Assembly: GCA_948144175.1 (NCBI GenBank)
Contig: CANXME010002010.1
Coordinates: forward strand, 2,046,001-2,110,000
From: Closterium sp. NIES-65
Lineage: Eukaryota; Streptophyta; Zygnematophyceae; Desmidiales; Closteriaceae
Length of the DNA: 64,000 bases
Direction of reading: 5' to 3'
Below, piece after piece: positions 1 through 7,545 of the stretch. Each line of letters starts with the position of its first letter. The stretch's first letter is position 1. The notes below the pieces were generated by a model. That model was given only the letters and a program-made list of their open reading frames with translations, searched no databases and was not told the DNA's origin. The position numbers and the translations under genes were made by a program.

Positions 1-180
1 GACAAGCTTAGCAACTAAGGCAGACGCAGTAATGGACTCAAAGGAAGGGTCAGTGACAACAGTGGCCAGGAGACGCCTGACAGTAGGACTGGCAGCACGA
101 AGGGAGACAGACTCCAGGTCAGCAAGGATAGGAGAAGAGGACTCTGGAGGAGACTGACGCAGAGCAGGACTACTAGTGCG
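1..180 (-). pseudogene. Element B, pol linker/RT-start fragment left of A
   Basis: Reverse-strand translation gives the end of the integrase-RT linker of a short-LTR copia polyprotein: a stretch like LPALADLESVSLRAASPTV, then TDPSFES and LVAELV-like residues that occur just before RT in the sister copies. It is the downstream continuation of the fragment that resumes at 7546. The sequence on the two sides of element A joins in frame once one copy of the GTGCG duplication is removed. The rest of B's RT, RNase H and 3' LTR lie beyond the left window edge. Pseudogene, because B is disrupted by two insertions. Confidence 0.8.
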
Positions 181-313
181 TGTCAAACATTATATGTTTG
201 TGTGGTTCTAGGCTGTAGTGGGTCACACCATAAGGGGTACACCAGATTAGGGTTTCACATATTTGTACTGTTGTTCCTGCTAGTCACCATCATTCTCGTT
301 TCTCATTCTGACA
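181..313 (+). repeat. 5' LTR of element A
   Basis: A 133 bp repeat with TG..CA ends, identical base for base to 7413-7545. It contains a GGCTGTAGTGGG core followed by GGGGTACA, seen with variation in all short-LTR copia copies here (18160-18285, 23529-23653, 32257-32388, 41987-42122, 50622-50746). Being so short, it must hold promoter, start and polyadenylation signals in very little space. No clear TATA box is visible. Confidence 0.95.
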
Positions 314-327
314 TGGTATTACGAGCC
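314..327 (+). other. Primer-binding site of element A
   Basis: TGGTATTACGAGCC starts immediately after the LTR's terminal CA, where copia elements place the site that anneals to the 3' end of initiator-Met tRNA. The usual plant form is TGGTATCAGAGC; this copy is a variant of it, so pairing with a specific host tRNA is inferred. Confidence 0.7.
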
Positions 328-1153
328 TAGGTTTCACCTAGGACCGAAACGTTAGGGCCCACCGTTTCCGCTTGCCGCGCCCTCGTGCGCCGCCTTTTCC
401 TGCGCCTCGAGCGCCTCGTTCTTAAGGCCCCCTAAGGCCCTCTCGCGTCGCCCCTTAAGGCCCCTCACGGCCCCTCGCGTCGCCCTCTTAAGGCCTCTTA
501 CGGCCCCGCGCTAGCCTCTCACGGCCCCGTGTGGCCCCGCGCTAGCCTCTCACGGCCCCCGATCGGCCCCACGCTAGCCTCTCACGGCCCCCTCAGGCCC
601 CGCGCTAGCCCCCCCTAGGCCCCCGTCGGCCCCGCGCTAGCCTCTTACGGCCCCTGAACGGCCCCGCGCTAGCCCCGAATGGCCCCGTGCGGCCCCCGCG
701 CTAGCCTCTCACGGCCCCCCTCAGGCCCCACGCTAGCCCCCTAAGGCCCCCGCCGGCCCCGCGCTAGCCTCTCACGGCCCCCGAACGGCCCTGCGCTAGC
801 CCCGAACGGCCCCCGAACGGCCTCGCCCTCGCCCTTACGGCCCCGCGCTTGCCCCGCGCTAGCCCCGACCTGCCCCCGAACGCCCCCCCCCCCCCCCCCC
901 CGCGCTCGCCCCTCTACGGCCGAGCCGCGCTGCGCGACCCGACCCGAACCGCGCCGCCCTAGCCGAGCCGCGCCGCCCTAGCCGAGCCGCGCCGCCCTAG
1001 CCGAGCCGCGCCGTCCTAGCCGAGCCGCGCCCTCCTTACCTGAGCAGCAGCACCAGTACTGCTACTGCTACTACTACTGCTACTGCTACTGCTGCTGCTA
1101 CTACTGCTGCTGCTGCTACTGCTACTGCTACTTCTGCTACTGCTACTTCAGCT
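328..1153 (+). repeat. GC-rich repetitive leader of element A
   Basis: No gene is seen here. From about 440 to 870 the sequence is a degenerate array of CACGGCCCC and GCGCTAGCC units. A run of 19 C lies at 883-901. Several copies of a CCGAGCCGCGCCGCCCTAG unit follow at about 960-1027, then a CTG/CTA trinucleotide tract up to the gag start at 1154. All short-LTR copia copies in the window carry a leader of this kind with different repeat units, so the leader is a fast-changing part of the family. Its role (packaging, translation control or none) is unknown. Confidence 0.75.
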
Positions 1154-3286
1154 ATGGCTAGCCCTCCAGTTCTCTCGTTCGATACTGAGGGCCGCCCGAT
1201 TAAGTTTGAGACCTGGCTCGATGATCTACATCTGTTCCTCCAGCTCACTGCCAGAGAGGATATCTCGCTGTACGATCACGCACTAGGCACAGTCCCTGCT
1301 CCTGCTACTAATGCTGCTGCTACTGCTCGCTCACAGTGGCAGACTCGCGATGCCCACGCCCGCTTTGCTATTCGCAACTCCCTGCCAGTAGACGAGCGCG
1401 AGCACTTTGGCCAGCATCAGACTGCGCACGCCCTGTACACTGCTGTAGTTGCGCGCTACTCCTCCCCGGCCTCAGCTGCACTAGGCCGCCTCTCGCTTCC
1501 CTACCTGTTCCCCGACCTGTCCGCCTTCCAGACAGTCGCTGACCTCATCACTCACCTCCGCACTAGTGATGCCCGCTTCCGTGCAGCCATGCCCGCTGAG
1601 TTTCTTGCCTCCAACCCTCCCCCGCTCTGGCTCACTCTCTACCACCTAGTCACCCGCCTCCCTGACACTCTGCGTACAGTCAGGGACCACTTCCTAGCTC
1701 GCTGCCCCACTGAGCTCACCATTGCCGCCCTAGAGAAGGAACTACTTGCAGCTGAGAAGAGTATTGTAGCTGTAGGTGCCTCTCGTGGCGACCCCCGCAC
1801 CCCTTACTTCGAGGGGTGTTCCCCCTCCCCCCTGCTCTCCTCTGTCGCCTCTGCTGCTGCTGTCGACCTCCTTGGTGCTGAGCAGGTCGGCTCTGCGTCC
1901 GCTCCCAGCGGGCGCCGCAGCGGCAAGGGCAGGGGATGCAAGGGCGGTGGGGGTGACGGCGGGGGAGGCGGTGGTGGGGGTGGTGGCGGCGGTGGGGGCG
2001 GTGGCGGGGCTGGAGGGGCTAGTGGCAGCGTTGGTGGTGGTGGAGGCAGCGGCGGCGGCGGTGGTCGGGGTGGGGGCGGTGGTGGTGGCGGCAGTGGACG
2101 TGGCGGCGGCAGGGGCGGTGGTGGTCGTGGTGGAGGCGGTGGTGGTGGTCGTGGAGGCTCTGGCACTGGCCAGAGCGCGCAGCACCCTCAGTCCTCCCAG
2201 GAGCTTCGTGAGTGGTACTTACAGCACGGGGGTGGGGGGGGTAGCCTTAGCTGCACGTGCGGGAGGGCGCACACTGCTCAGCGCTGCTTCTCTCGCCTAG
2301 ATGACGCTTGGCGTGCTCAGTTTCCTGACGCTCCTGAGCTCCCTCAGTGGGCTGATCTCCTCAAGAAGGATATCGATATCTATGCTCTTGATTTTGATGT
2401 TATTCTCAAAGCCATGTATGCATTGACTATTAGTGGAGAGGAGGACCAGTACCTGTGTGTTCCGCCAGACCCAGGCATCCGCACGAGTGAGGCTGCCGCC
2501 CTAGGTGCTTGCGCGTCTGCTGCCCCAGGTGCTGGTGAGGCTACTGCTCTAGGTGCTTGTGTGTCCTCCACCCCAGGTACTACTGAGTCCACTAAGGCAC
2601 TGCACACCTTCACTCTAGACTCAGGCGCTTCGCGCTATTTCTTTCGTGACCGCACTGCTCTTGAGCCCCTTGCTCGACCAGTCGCTGTCTCGCTCGCTGA
2701 CCCCTCTGGGGGTCCGGTCGTTGCGACCTCCTCCACTGTCCTTCCTTGTCCTGCTGTCCCGTCGGGCACACTGTCAGGTCTCCACCTCCCCTCGTTCTCT
2801 ACGAACTTGGTGGCGGGTTGTGCGCTTCAGGATGGGGGTGTTCACCAGTTCACCCCTGCCTACGAGCGCGTGACACACTGCACGTGTGCTCGGACGGGCC
2901 GTCACCTGGCTACCTTCACTCGGCAGCCGGGGTCGGACCTGTACACACTGACCACTGAGTCCCCTCAGGTAGCGGCGTCTGCGTCTGCGTCTGCGTCAGG
3001 TCAGCTGTCTGCCCCCTGCTCGTGTCGCTCTCTAGCGCACAAGACTGTCCTCTTGCACCACCGACTTGGTCACCCGTCAGTGCAGCGCCTTCGGGGCATG
3101 CACTCCAAGTACCTTGTCTCTGGTCTTCCTCGGGTACTCCCTCCCCTCCCTCCCTCCCTTGCTCCTCCTTGTCTTCCCTGTGTCGAGGGGCGTTCCCCCC
3201 GACGACTGCTCCTTTGCAGACGCTCCACATGGACGTGTGGGGCCCAGCCCGCGTCCGTGGTCAGGGCCAGGAGAGGTACTTCTTGA
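1154..3286 (+). CDS. Element A gag-protease-pre-integrase polyprotein, frameshifted at its end
   Basis: This reading frame of 710 codons encodes the structural and protease part of the copia polyprotein. Residues 1-250 are the capsid-like gag region (FETWLDDLHLFLQ near the start). Residues about 258-345 are an almost pure Gly tract with Arg. An LREWY motif sits at 351-355. A Cys/His cluster C367, C369, H373, C378 is the likely nucleic-acid knuckle. DSGAS at 489-493 is the aspartic protease active site. HHRLGHPS near 635 is the gag-pre-integrase zinc region. The true frame runs only to about 3190. There a 28 bp deletion, relative to sister copies such as 54430-54500, throws it out of frame, and the last ~30 residues are spurious. 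The ATG at 1154 matches the start of other copies (24666, 42984, 56842). Confidence 0.88.
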   Translation: MASPPVLSFDTEGRPIKFETWLDDLHLFLQLTAREDISLYDHALGTVPAPATNAAATARSQWQTRDAHARFAIRNSLPVDEREHFGQHQTAHALYTAVVARYSSPASAALGRLSLPYLFPDLSAFQTVADLITHLRTSDARFRAAMPAEFLASNPPPLWLTLYHLVTRLPDTLRTVRDHFLARCPTELTIAALEKELLAAEKSIVAVGASRGDPRTPYFEGCSPSPLLSSVASAAAVDLLGAEQVGSASAPSGRRSGKGRGCKGGGGDGGGGGGGGGGGGGGGGGAGGASGSVGGGGGSGGGGGRGGGGGGGGSGRGGGRGGGGRGGGGGGGRGGSGTGQSAQHPQSSQELREWYLQHGGGGGSLSCTCGRAHTAQRCFSRLDDAWRAQFPDAPELPQWADLLKKDIDIYALDFDVILKAMYALTISGEEDQYLCVPPDPGIRTSEAAALGACASAAPGAGEATALGACVSSTPGTTESTKALHTFTLDSGASRYFFRDRTALEPLARPVAVSLADPSGGPVVATSSTVLPCPAVPSGTLSGLHLPSFSTNLVAGCALQDGGVHQFTPAYERVTHCTCARTGRHLATFTRQPGSDLYTLTTESPQVAASASASASGQLSAPCSCRSLAHKTVLLHHRLGHPSVQRLRGMHSKYLVSGLPRVLPPLPPSLAPPCLPCVEGRSPRRLLLCRRSTWTCGAQPASVVRARRGTS
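1925..2185 (+). repeat. Gly-codon (GGN) tract in gag of element A
   Basis: About 260 bp of GGN codons encode a Gly-rich segment just upstream of the Cys/His cluster. Arg residues occur in its later part, giving RGGG-like RNA-binding character. Equivalent tracts occur in B (16300-16430), D (25440-25720), H (37640-37740), L (55540-55750 and 55988-56040) and O (63550-63710), with different lengths. The purine-rich strand could form G-quadruplexes. Confidence 0.85.
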
Positions 3287-6200
3287 TTGTCGTTGACGAC
3301 TACTCGCGCTACACCACGGTCTTCCCCTTGCGCACCAAGGGTGAAGTCCCTGATGTTCTGATCCCTTGGATCAGCAGAGCACGTCTTCAGCTGCGAGAGC
3401 GTTTTCGCTCGGAGTTTCCTGTCCTGCGCTTGCACTCTGACAGAGGTGGCGAGTTCTCCTCCGACCTCTTGGCAACCTACTGTGCCGAGCACGGCATTCG
3501 CCAGTCGTTCACGCTTCCGGCCTCTCCACAGCAGAATGGGGTTGCTGAGCGCCGCATTGGCTTGGTCATGGAGGTCGCTCGTACCTCCTTAGTCCACGCG
3601 GCTGCCCCCCACTTTCTGTGGCCGTTTGCGGTCCGGTACGCTGCGCATCAGCTCAACCTCTGGCCCCGTGTCTCCGCTCCGGAGACCTCGCCCACACTGC
3701 TGTGGACGGGGGAGGTTGGCGATGCGTCACGCTTCCGTGTCTGGGGATCCCGAGCTTTTGTTCGCGACACGTCTGCGGACAAGCTCTCCTCCCGCACTGC
3801 TCCCTGTGTCTTTCTTGGCTTTGTCCCGGATGCGTCTGGCTGGCAGTTCTACCACCCCACCTCGCACCGAGTCTTCCCCTCTCAGGACGTCACTTTTGAC
3901 GAGTCTGTGCCCTTCTACCGCCTCTTCCCCTACCACACTGCCCCGCTCCCTCCCCCGCCTCTCTTCCTCGCGCCAGGTGCTGCAGTGGTAGACCCCCTTC
4001 CCCCTCAGGGTGCCGCTCCCTCATGTGTCTCTCAGGTAGACCCGGTTGAGCCTGCCGAGGTAGCTGTCGACTCGCGTCCTGCTAGAGGTGCTGAGCCTGA
4101 GCGTGCGGATCCTGAGCGTGCGGAGCCTGAGCGTGCTGAGTCTGGGGGTGCTGAGTCTGGGGGTGCTGAGCCTGGGGGTGCTGAGCCTGGGGGTGCTGGG
4201 TCTGGGGGTACTGAGCCTGGCGTTGCTGAGTCTGGGGGTGCTGCGCCTGGAGTTGCTGAGCCTGGGGGTGCTGAGCCTGGTGGTGTTGCGGTTGACTGTG
4301 AGGCGCCTGGAGGACCTCCCTCTTCGCAGCAGCTCCGTGAGTGGTACTCACGGTACTGCAGCCTCCGGCGGGGTGCGTCTCGGGCTCGTGGTGCTACTGT
4401 CGTTGGTACTCGTGTTTCCCCATCACGGCGGGAGCCGCCCTCTTCCCCTCAGCTTCGAGAGTGGTACGCTCGGCACATCAGTCTCTGTAGTGGAGCTGCT
4501 GGTGCTGGGGTCCCCGGAGTTGACGCTGCTGTGGGTGCTACGGACCCTGGTGCTGGAGGTGCTGCTGCTGCTGGCGGTGCTGCTGGAGGTGCTGCTCGTG
4601 TTGAGGACCCGGGCGTTGGAGCTGCTGCTGGCGGTGCTGCTGGAGGTGCTGCTCGTGCTGAGGAACCGGGCGTTGGAGCTGCTGCGGGTACTGCGGACCC
4701 TGGTACTGGAGGTGCTGCTGCTGCTGGCGGTACTGCTGGAGGTGCTGCTAGTACTGAGGACCCGGACGTTGGAGCTGCTGCGGGTACTGCGGACCCTGGT
4801 GCTGGAGGTGCTGCTGCTGCTGGAGGTGCTGCTGGTGCTTCTGGAGGTGCTGCTGCTGCCGCTGGTGTCTCTGCTGGTTCGAGAGTTGCTGCACGGCCAC
4901 GGCCGTACTTCGTTCCGCTCCTTCAGCAGGTTCTTGGTCAGCCTCCTCCTCCTTGTCCTCCTCTCGCCTTAGAGTGTCCGCTGTCTGTCCAGTCACCGCC
5001 ACAGTTACCGCCTGCCTCCCCACTCCCTGTGCCTGCTCCTTACACTGGTCCGACTGGAGGTCTTGCTGAGAGACGTGAGCCTGCGTCACGTCCTGTGTCA
5101 CCTGCGTCTCGTCGAGCGTCGCCTGTTCGTGCTGCTACCACTGGTAGTCGTGTCTCGCGTCAGCGTCCTCCTGCTGTCCCAGGCACTCACCAGATGGCGC
5201 TTCGTCAGTCCACTGCTCCGCAGCGTGTCGCTCTCCCGTCGCCTCCTGCGTCCTCTCTTCCTGCTCTTGCTGACCCGGAGTCAGACACCCTTCGCGCTGC
5301 CAGTCCTACTGTCACACGTCTCCTGGCTACGGTTATTACTGACCCTTCCTTTGAGTCCGCTGCTGCGTCTACCTTAGTCGCTGAGCTTGTCGACTTTGCA
5401 GCTGCGTGTCGTCTAGACTACGCTGCGAGTCTTGTTGCTGAGTCTGAGTCTGTCTGTCCTCCGTCCGTCGGGGGTGAGTGTGCTCTTGGCACGGACGTTC
5501 TTGAGGACAGGCAGGAGGAGTTTGGTTGCCTTGCCGCTGCTTTGCCCCATCTCGTGTCCATGCTTGTTGCCCCTGAGGGAGACCCGGATGCACCAGACAT
5601 CCCGACCCCACGCTCTTACGCAGAGGCGATGGCCGGTCCCTACTCCTCTCAGTGGCAGTCAGCCATGGACACAGAGATGGCTTCCTGGAAGTCCACAGGC
5701 ACCTACGTCGACGAGGTTCCCCCACCTGTGGCGAACATCGTCAGTGGCATGTGGATTTTCAGGGTGAAGCGGCCGCCGGGCTCTCCGCCTGTCTTCAAGG
5801 CGCGTTACGTTGCACGAGGCTTCAGTCAGCGAGAGGGAGTTGACTTCTTCCAGACCTTCTCCCCGACCCCGAAGATGACCACTCTTCGGGTTCTGCTACA
5901 CGTTGCCGCTCAGCGTGACTACGAGCTCCACTCTCTTGGCTTCAGCACAGCTTTCTTGCAGGGCAGCCTGCACGAGGAGATCTGGCTGCGCCGCCCACCT
6001 GGCTTCACTGGGTCGTTCCCTCCTGGTACCCAGTGGAGCCTCCGGCGGCCAGTCTACGGTCTCCGCCAGGCGCCACGTGAGTGGCACGACACACTGAGGA
6101 CTACACTTGCGGCTCTTGGGTTCGCTCCTTCTACTGCTGACCCGTCGCTGTTTGTACGCACCGACACCTCACTGCCGTCGTTCTACATCCTCGTGTACGT

Positions 6201-7179
6201 CGACGACTTGGTCTTTGCCACTTCTGACACAGCTGGTCTCGCTCACGTGAAGTCCGAACTGCAGAAGAGACACACGTGCACAGACCTGGGTGAACTGACA
6301 AGCTATCTTGGCTTGCGGATCACCCGGGACAGAGCACGGCGCACCATCACCTTGACTCAGTCACACATGGTGCAGCAGGTCCTTCAGCGCTTCGGCTTCA
6401 CGTACTCCTCGCCTCAGTCCACTCCTCTGCCTACGGGACACTCGCTCTCAGCTCTGCCTTCGGATGAGTCCGTAGAGCCGAGTGGTCCGTATCCAGAGCT
6501 TGTGGGCTGCCTCATGTACCTGATGACCTGCACTCGACCTGACCTTGCATACCCTCTCAGCATCTTAGCACGCTATGTCGCTCCCGGCCGTCACCGGAAG
6601 GAGCACATGGATGCAGCTAAGAGGGTGTTGCGTTACTTGTGCAGTACGTCGGGCATGGGGCTAGTGCTTGGAGGGCGAGACCGGCCTGTTCTCACTGGGC
6701 ACTCAGACGCTTCTTGGGCAGACGACCAAGCTACTCAGCGGTCGTCTCAGGGTTACACCTTCAGTCTTGGTTCTGGCTCTGTCTCTTGGCGTTCTACTCG
6801 TTCTTCTTCTGTTCTCAGCTCCAGTTGTGAGGCTGAGATCTACGCCACGGCCATGGGTGCCGAGGAGCTTCGCTGGCTCACCTACCTGCTGACTGACCTT
6901 GGAGAGCAGCCTCGTTCTCCTCCAGTGCTGTACGTCGACAACAAGGCAGCCATTGCCTTGTGTCAGGAGCACAGACTGGAGCACAGAACGAAGCACATTG
7001 CTCTGCGTTACTTTCTAGCTCGAGAGCTACAGCAGCGTGGTCAGCTTCTTCTGCGTTACGTGGCCACTCAGGCCAACACTGCTTATGTGTTCACCAAGGC
7101 GCTTCCGCCTGTTGACCATCAGCGTTTTTGCACTCTTCTAGGCCTTGTGTCGACTGTTCCTCACTTGCTTACTTCTTGA
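3190..7179 (+). CDS. Element A integrase-linker-RT-RNase H polyprotein (catalytically altered)
   Basis: An open frame starting at an ATG at 3022 runs to 7179 (1385 codons). The meaningful part starts near 3190, after the frameshift. Counting from that ATG, the integrase catalytic triad is D71 (HMDVWGP), D140 (HSDRGGEF) and E176 (NGVAERR). Residues about 355-435 are GGAE[PS] repeats, two LREWY motifs follow at about 438 and 478, then Ala/Gly-rich repeats. RT spans about 900-1140 with YVDD at 1059-1062. RNase H follows, with HSDASW near 1229, SCEAEIY near 1270 and YVDNKA near 1310. In RT motif A the sister copies read LDFSTAFLQ, but here residue 973 is Gly (GGC, 5938-5940) in place of the first catalytic Asp, which should abolish polymerase activity. 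The frame ends 234 bp before the 3' LTR. Confidence 0.88.
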   Translation, partial: AFPPTTAPLQTLHMDVWGPARVRGQGQERYFLIVVDDYSRYTTVFPLRTKGEVPDVLIPWISRARLQLRERFRSEFPVLRLHSDRGGEFSSDLLATYCAEHGIRQSFTLPASPQQNGVAERRIGLVMEVARTSLVHAAAPHFLWPFAVRYAAHQLNLWPRVSAPETSPTLLWTGEVGDASRFRVWGSRAFVRDTSADKLSSRTAPCVFLGFVPDASGWQFYHPTSHRVFPSQDVTFDESVPFYRLFPYHTAPLPPPPLFLAPGAAVVDPLPPQGAAPSCVSQVDPVEPAEVAVDSRPARGAEPERADPERAEPERAESGGAESGGAEPGGAEPGGAGSGGTEPGVAESGGAAPGVAEPGGAEPGGVAVDCEAPGGPPSSQQLREWYSRYCSLRRGASRARGATVVGTRVSPSRREPPSSPQLREWYARHISLCSGAAGAGVPGVDAAVGATDPGAGGAAAAGGAAGGAARVEDPGVGAAAGGAAGGAARAEEPGVGAAAGTADPGTGGAAAAGGTAGGAASTEDPDVGAAAGTADPGAGGAAAAGGAAGASGGAAAAAGVSAGSRVAARPRPYFVPLLQQVLGQPPPPCPPLALECPLSVQSPPQLPPASPLPVPAPYTGPTGGLAERREPASRPVSPASRRASPVRAATTGSRVSRQRPPAVPGTHQMALRQSTAPQRVALPSPPASSLPALADPESDTLRAASPTVTRLLATVITDPSFESAAASTLVAELVDFAAACRLDYAASLVAESESVCPPSVGGECALGTDVLEDRQEEFGCLAAALPHLVSMLVAPEGDPDAPDIPTPRSYAEAMAGPYSSQWQSAMDTEMASWKSTGTYVDEVPPPVANIVSGMWIFRVKRPPGSPPVFKARYVARGFSQREGVDFFQTFSPTPKMTTLRVLLHVAAQRDYELHSLGFSTAFLQGSLHEEIWLRRPPGFTGSFPPGTQWSLRRPVYGLRQAPREWHDTLRTTLAALGFAPSTADPSLFVRTDTSLPSFYILVYVDDLVFATSDTAGLAHVKSELQKRHTCTDLGELTSYLGLRITRDRARRTITLTQSHMVQQVLQRFGFTYSSPQSTPLPTGHSLSALPSDESVEPSGPYPELVGCLMYLMTCTRPDLAYPLSILARYVAPGRHRKEHMDAAKRVLRYLCSTSGMGLVLGGRDRPVLTGHSDASWADDQATQRSSQGYTFSLGSGSVSWRSTRSSSVLSSSCEAEIYATAMGAEELRWLTYLLTDLGEQPRSPPVLYVDNKAAIALCQEHRLEHRTKHIALRYFLARELQQRGQLLLRYVATQANTAYVFTKALPPVDHQRFCTLLGLVSTVPHLLTS
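4085..4300 (+). repeat. 15 bp tandem repeats encoding GGAE[PS] in the linker
   Basis: The unit CTGAGCCTGGGGGTG and variants recur more than ten times in frame, giving GGAEP/GGAES pentapeptides between integrase and RT. The same array occurs in B (8200-8360), H (35340-35590), D (27110-27320), I (46400-46610) and L (53630-53770). Copy number differs between elements, as expected for slippage. Confidence 0.85.
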
Positions 7180-7412
7180 CTTTACCTGTACTGTGATCAT
7201 TATATATATATACCTTCATGTTTGCCTTGTTAGGTTGTGATCATTGTACCTCTTGCTCTATTATAAAACTGCATGTGAACTGGTCTTGTGACCGCTTGCT
7301 TGTGCTCGGAATTTGTGTGGAATCCTCGAGATCCACCCTGAGCTTGTTTGCCTTGTTTTGCCTTGACTGGTCTTGTGACCCCTAGGTCTCCCCCACTTTG
7401 CCTATGGGGGTG
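7180..7412 (+). other. 3' untranslated tail and polypurine tract of element A
   Basis: No gene is seen here. Directly before the 3' LTR the sequence reads CTATGGGGGTG, a G-rich purine tract in the position where plus-strand DNA synthesis is primed. The same tract precedes the LTR at 32693 and, inverted, follows the LTRs at 50746 and 20345. Confidence 0.75.
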
Positions 7413-7545
7413 TGTCAAACATTATATGTTTGTGTGGTTCTAGGCTGTAGTGGGTCACACCATAAGGGGTACACCAGATTAGGGTTTCACATATTTGTAC
7501 TGTTGTTCCTGCTAGTCACCATCATTCTCGTTTCTCATTCTGACA
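7413..7545 (+). repeat. 3' LTR of element A
   Basis: Identical over all 133 bp to 181-313 and followed by GTGCG at 7546-7550, matching 176-180. No substitution separates the two LTRs. Confidence 0.95.

Larger units (their letters stand above)
181..7545 (+). mobile_element. Element A: complete Ty1/copia retrotransposon with 133 bp LTRs
   Basis: Two identical 133 bp direct repeats, each starting TG and ending CA, bound a 7.4 kb element. The 5 bp GTGCG lies directly before it (176-180) and directly after it (7546-7550), a target-site duplication. A primer-binding site follows the left LTR and a G-rich purine tract precedes the right one. Between them lie gag, protease, integrase, RT and RNase H in copia order. 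It sits inside element B, which is in the opposite orientation. LTR identity makes it the most recent datable insertion in the window. Two lesions, a frameshift near 3192 and an RT active-site change at 5938-5940, suggest it is not autonomous now. Confidence 0.96.

Noticed and set aside
1742-2300. Long Thr-, Pro- and Val-rich frames on both strands over the gag Gly tract
   Set aside because: They are shadow frames of the GGN-codon repeat; composition follows from the DNA repeat and no domain is present.
3022-3286. Programmed ribosomal frameshift between the two long frames of element A
   Set aside because: Sister copies have about 28 more bases at this exact place and stay in one frame, so a deletion explains the overlap better.
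4088-4972. 294-codon plus-strand Leu/Val-rich frame that looks membrane-like
   Set aside because: It is the alternate frame of the GGAE/Ala-Gly linker; similar Leu-rich shadows occur over the same repeats in B, D, H and I.
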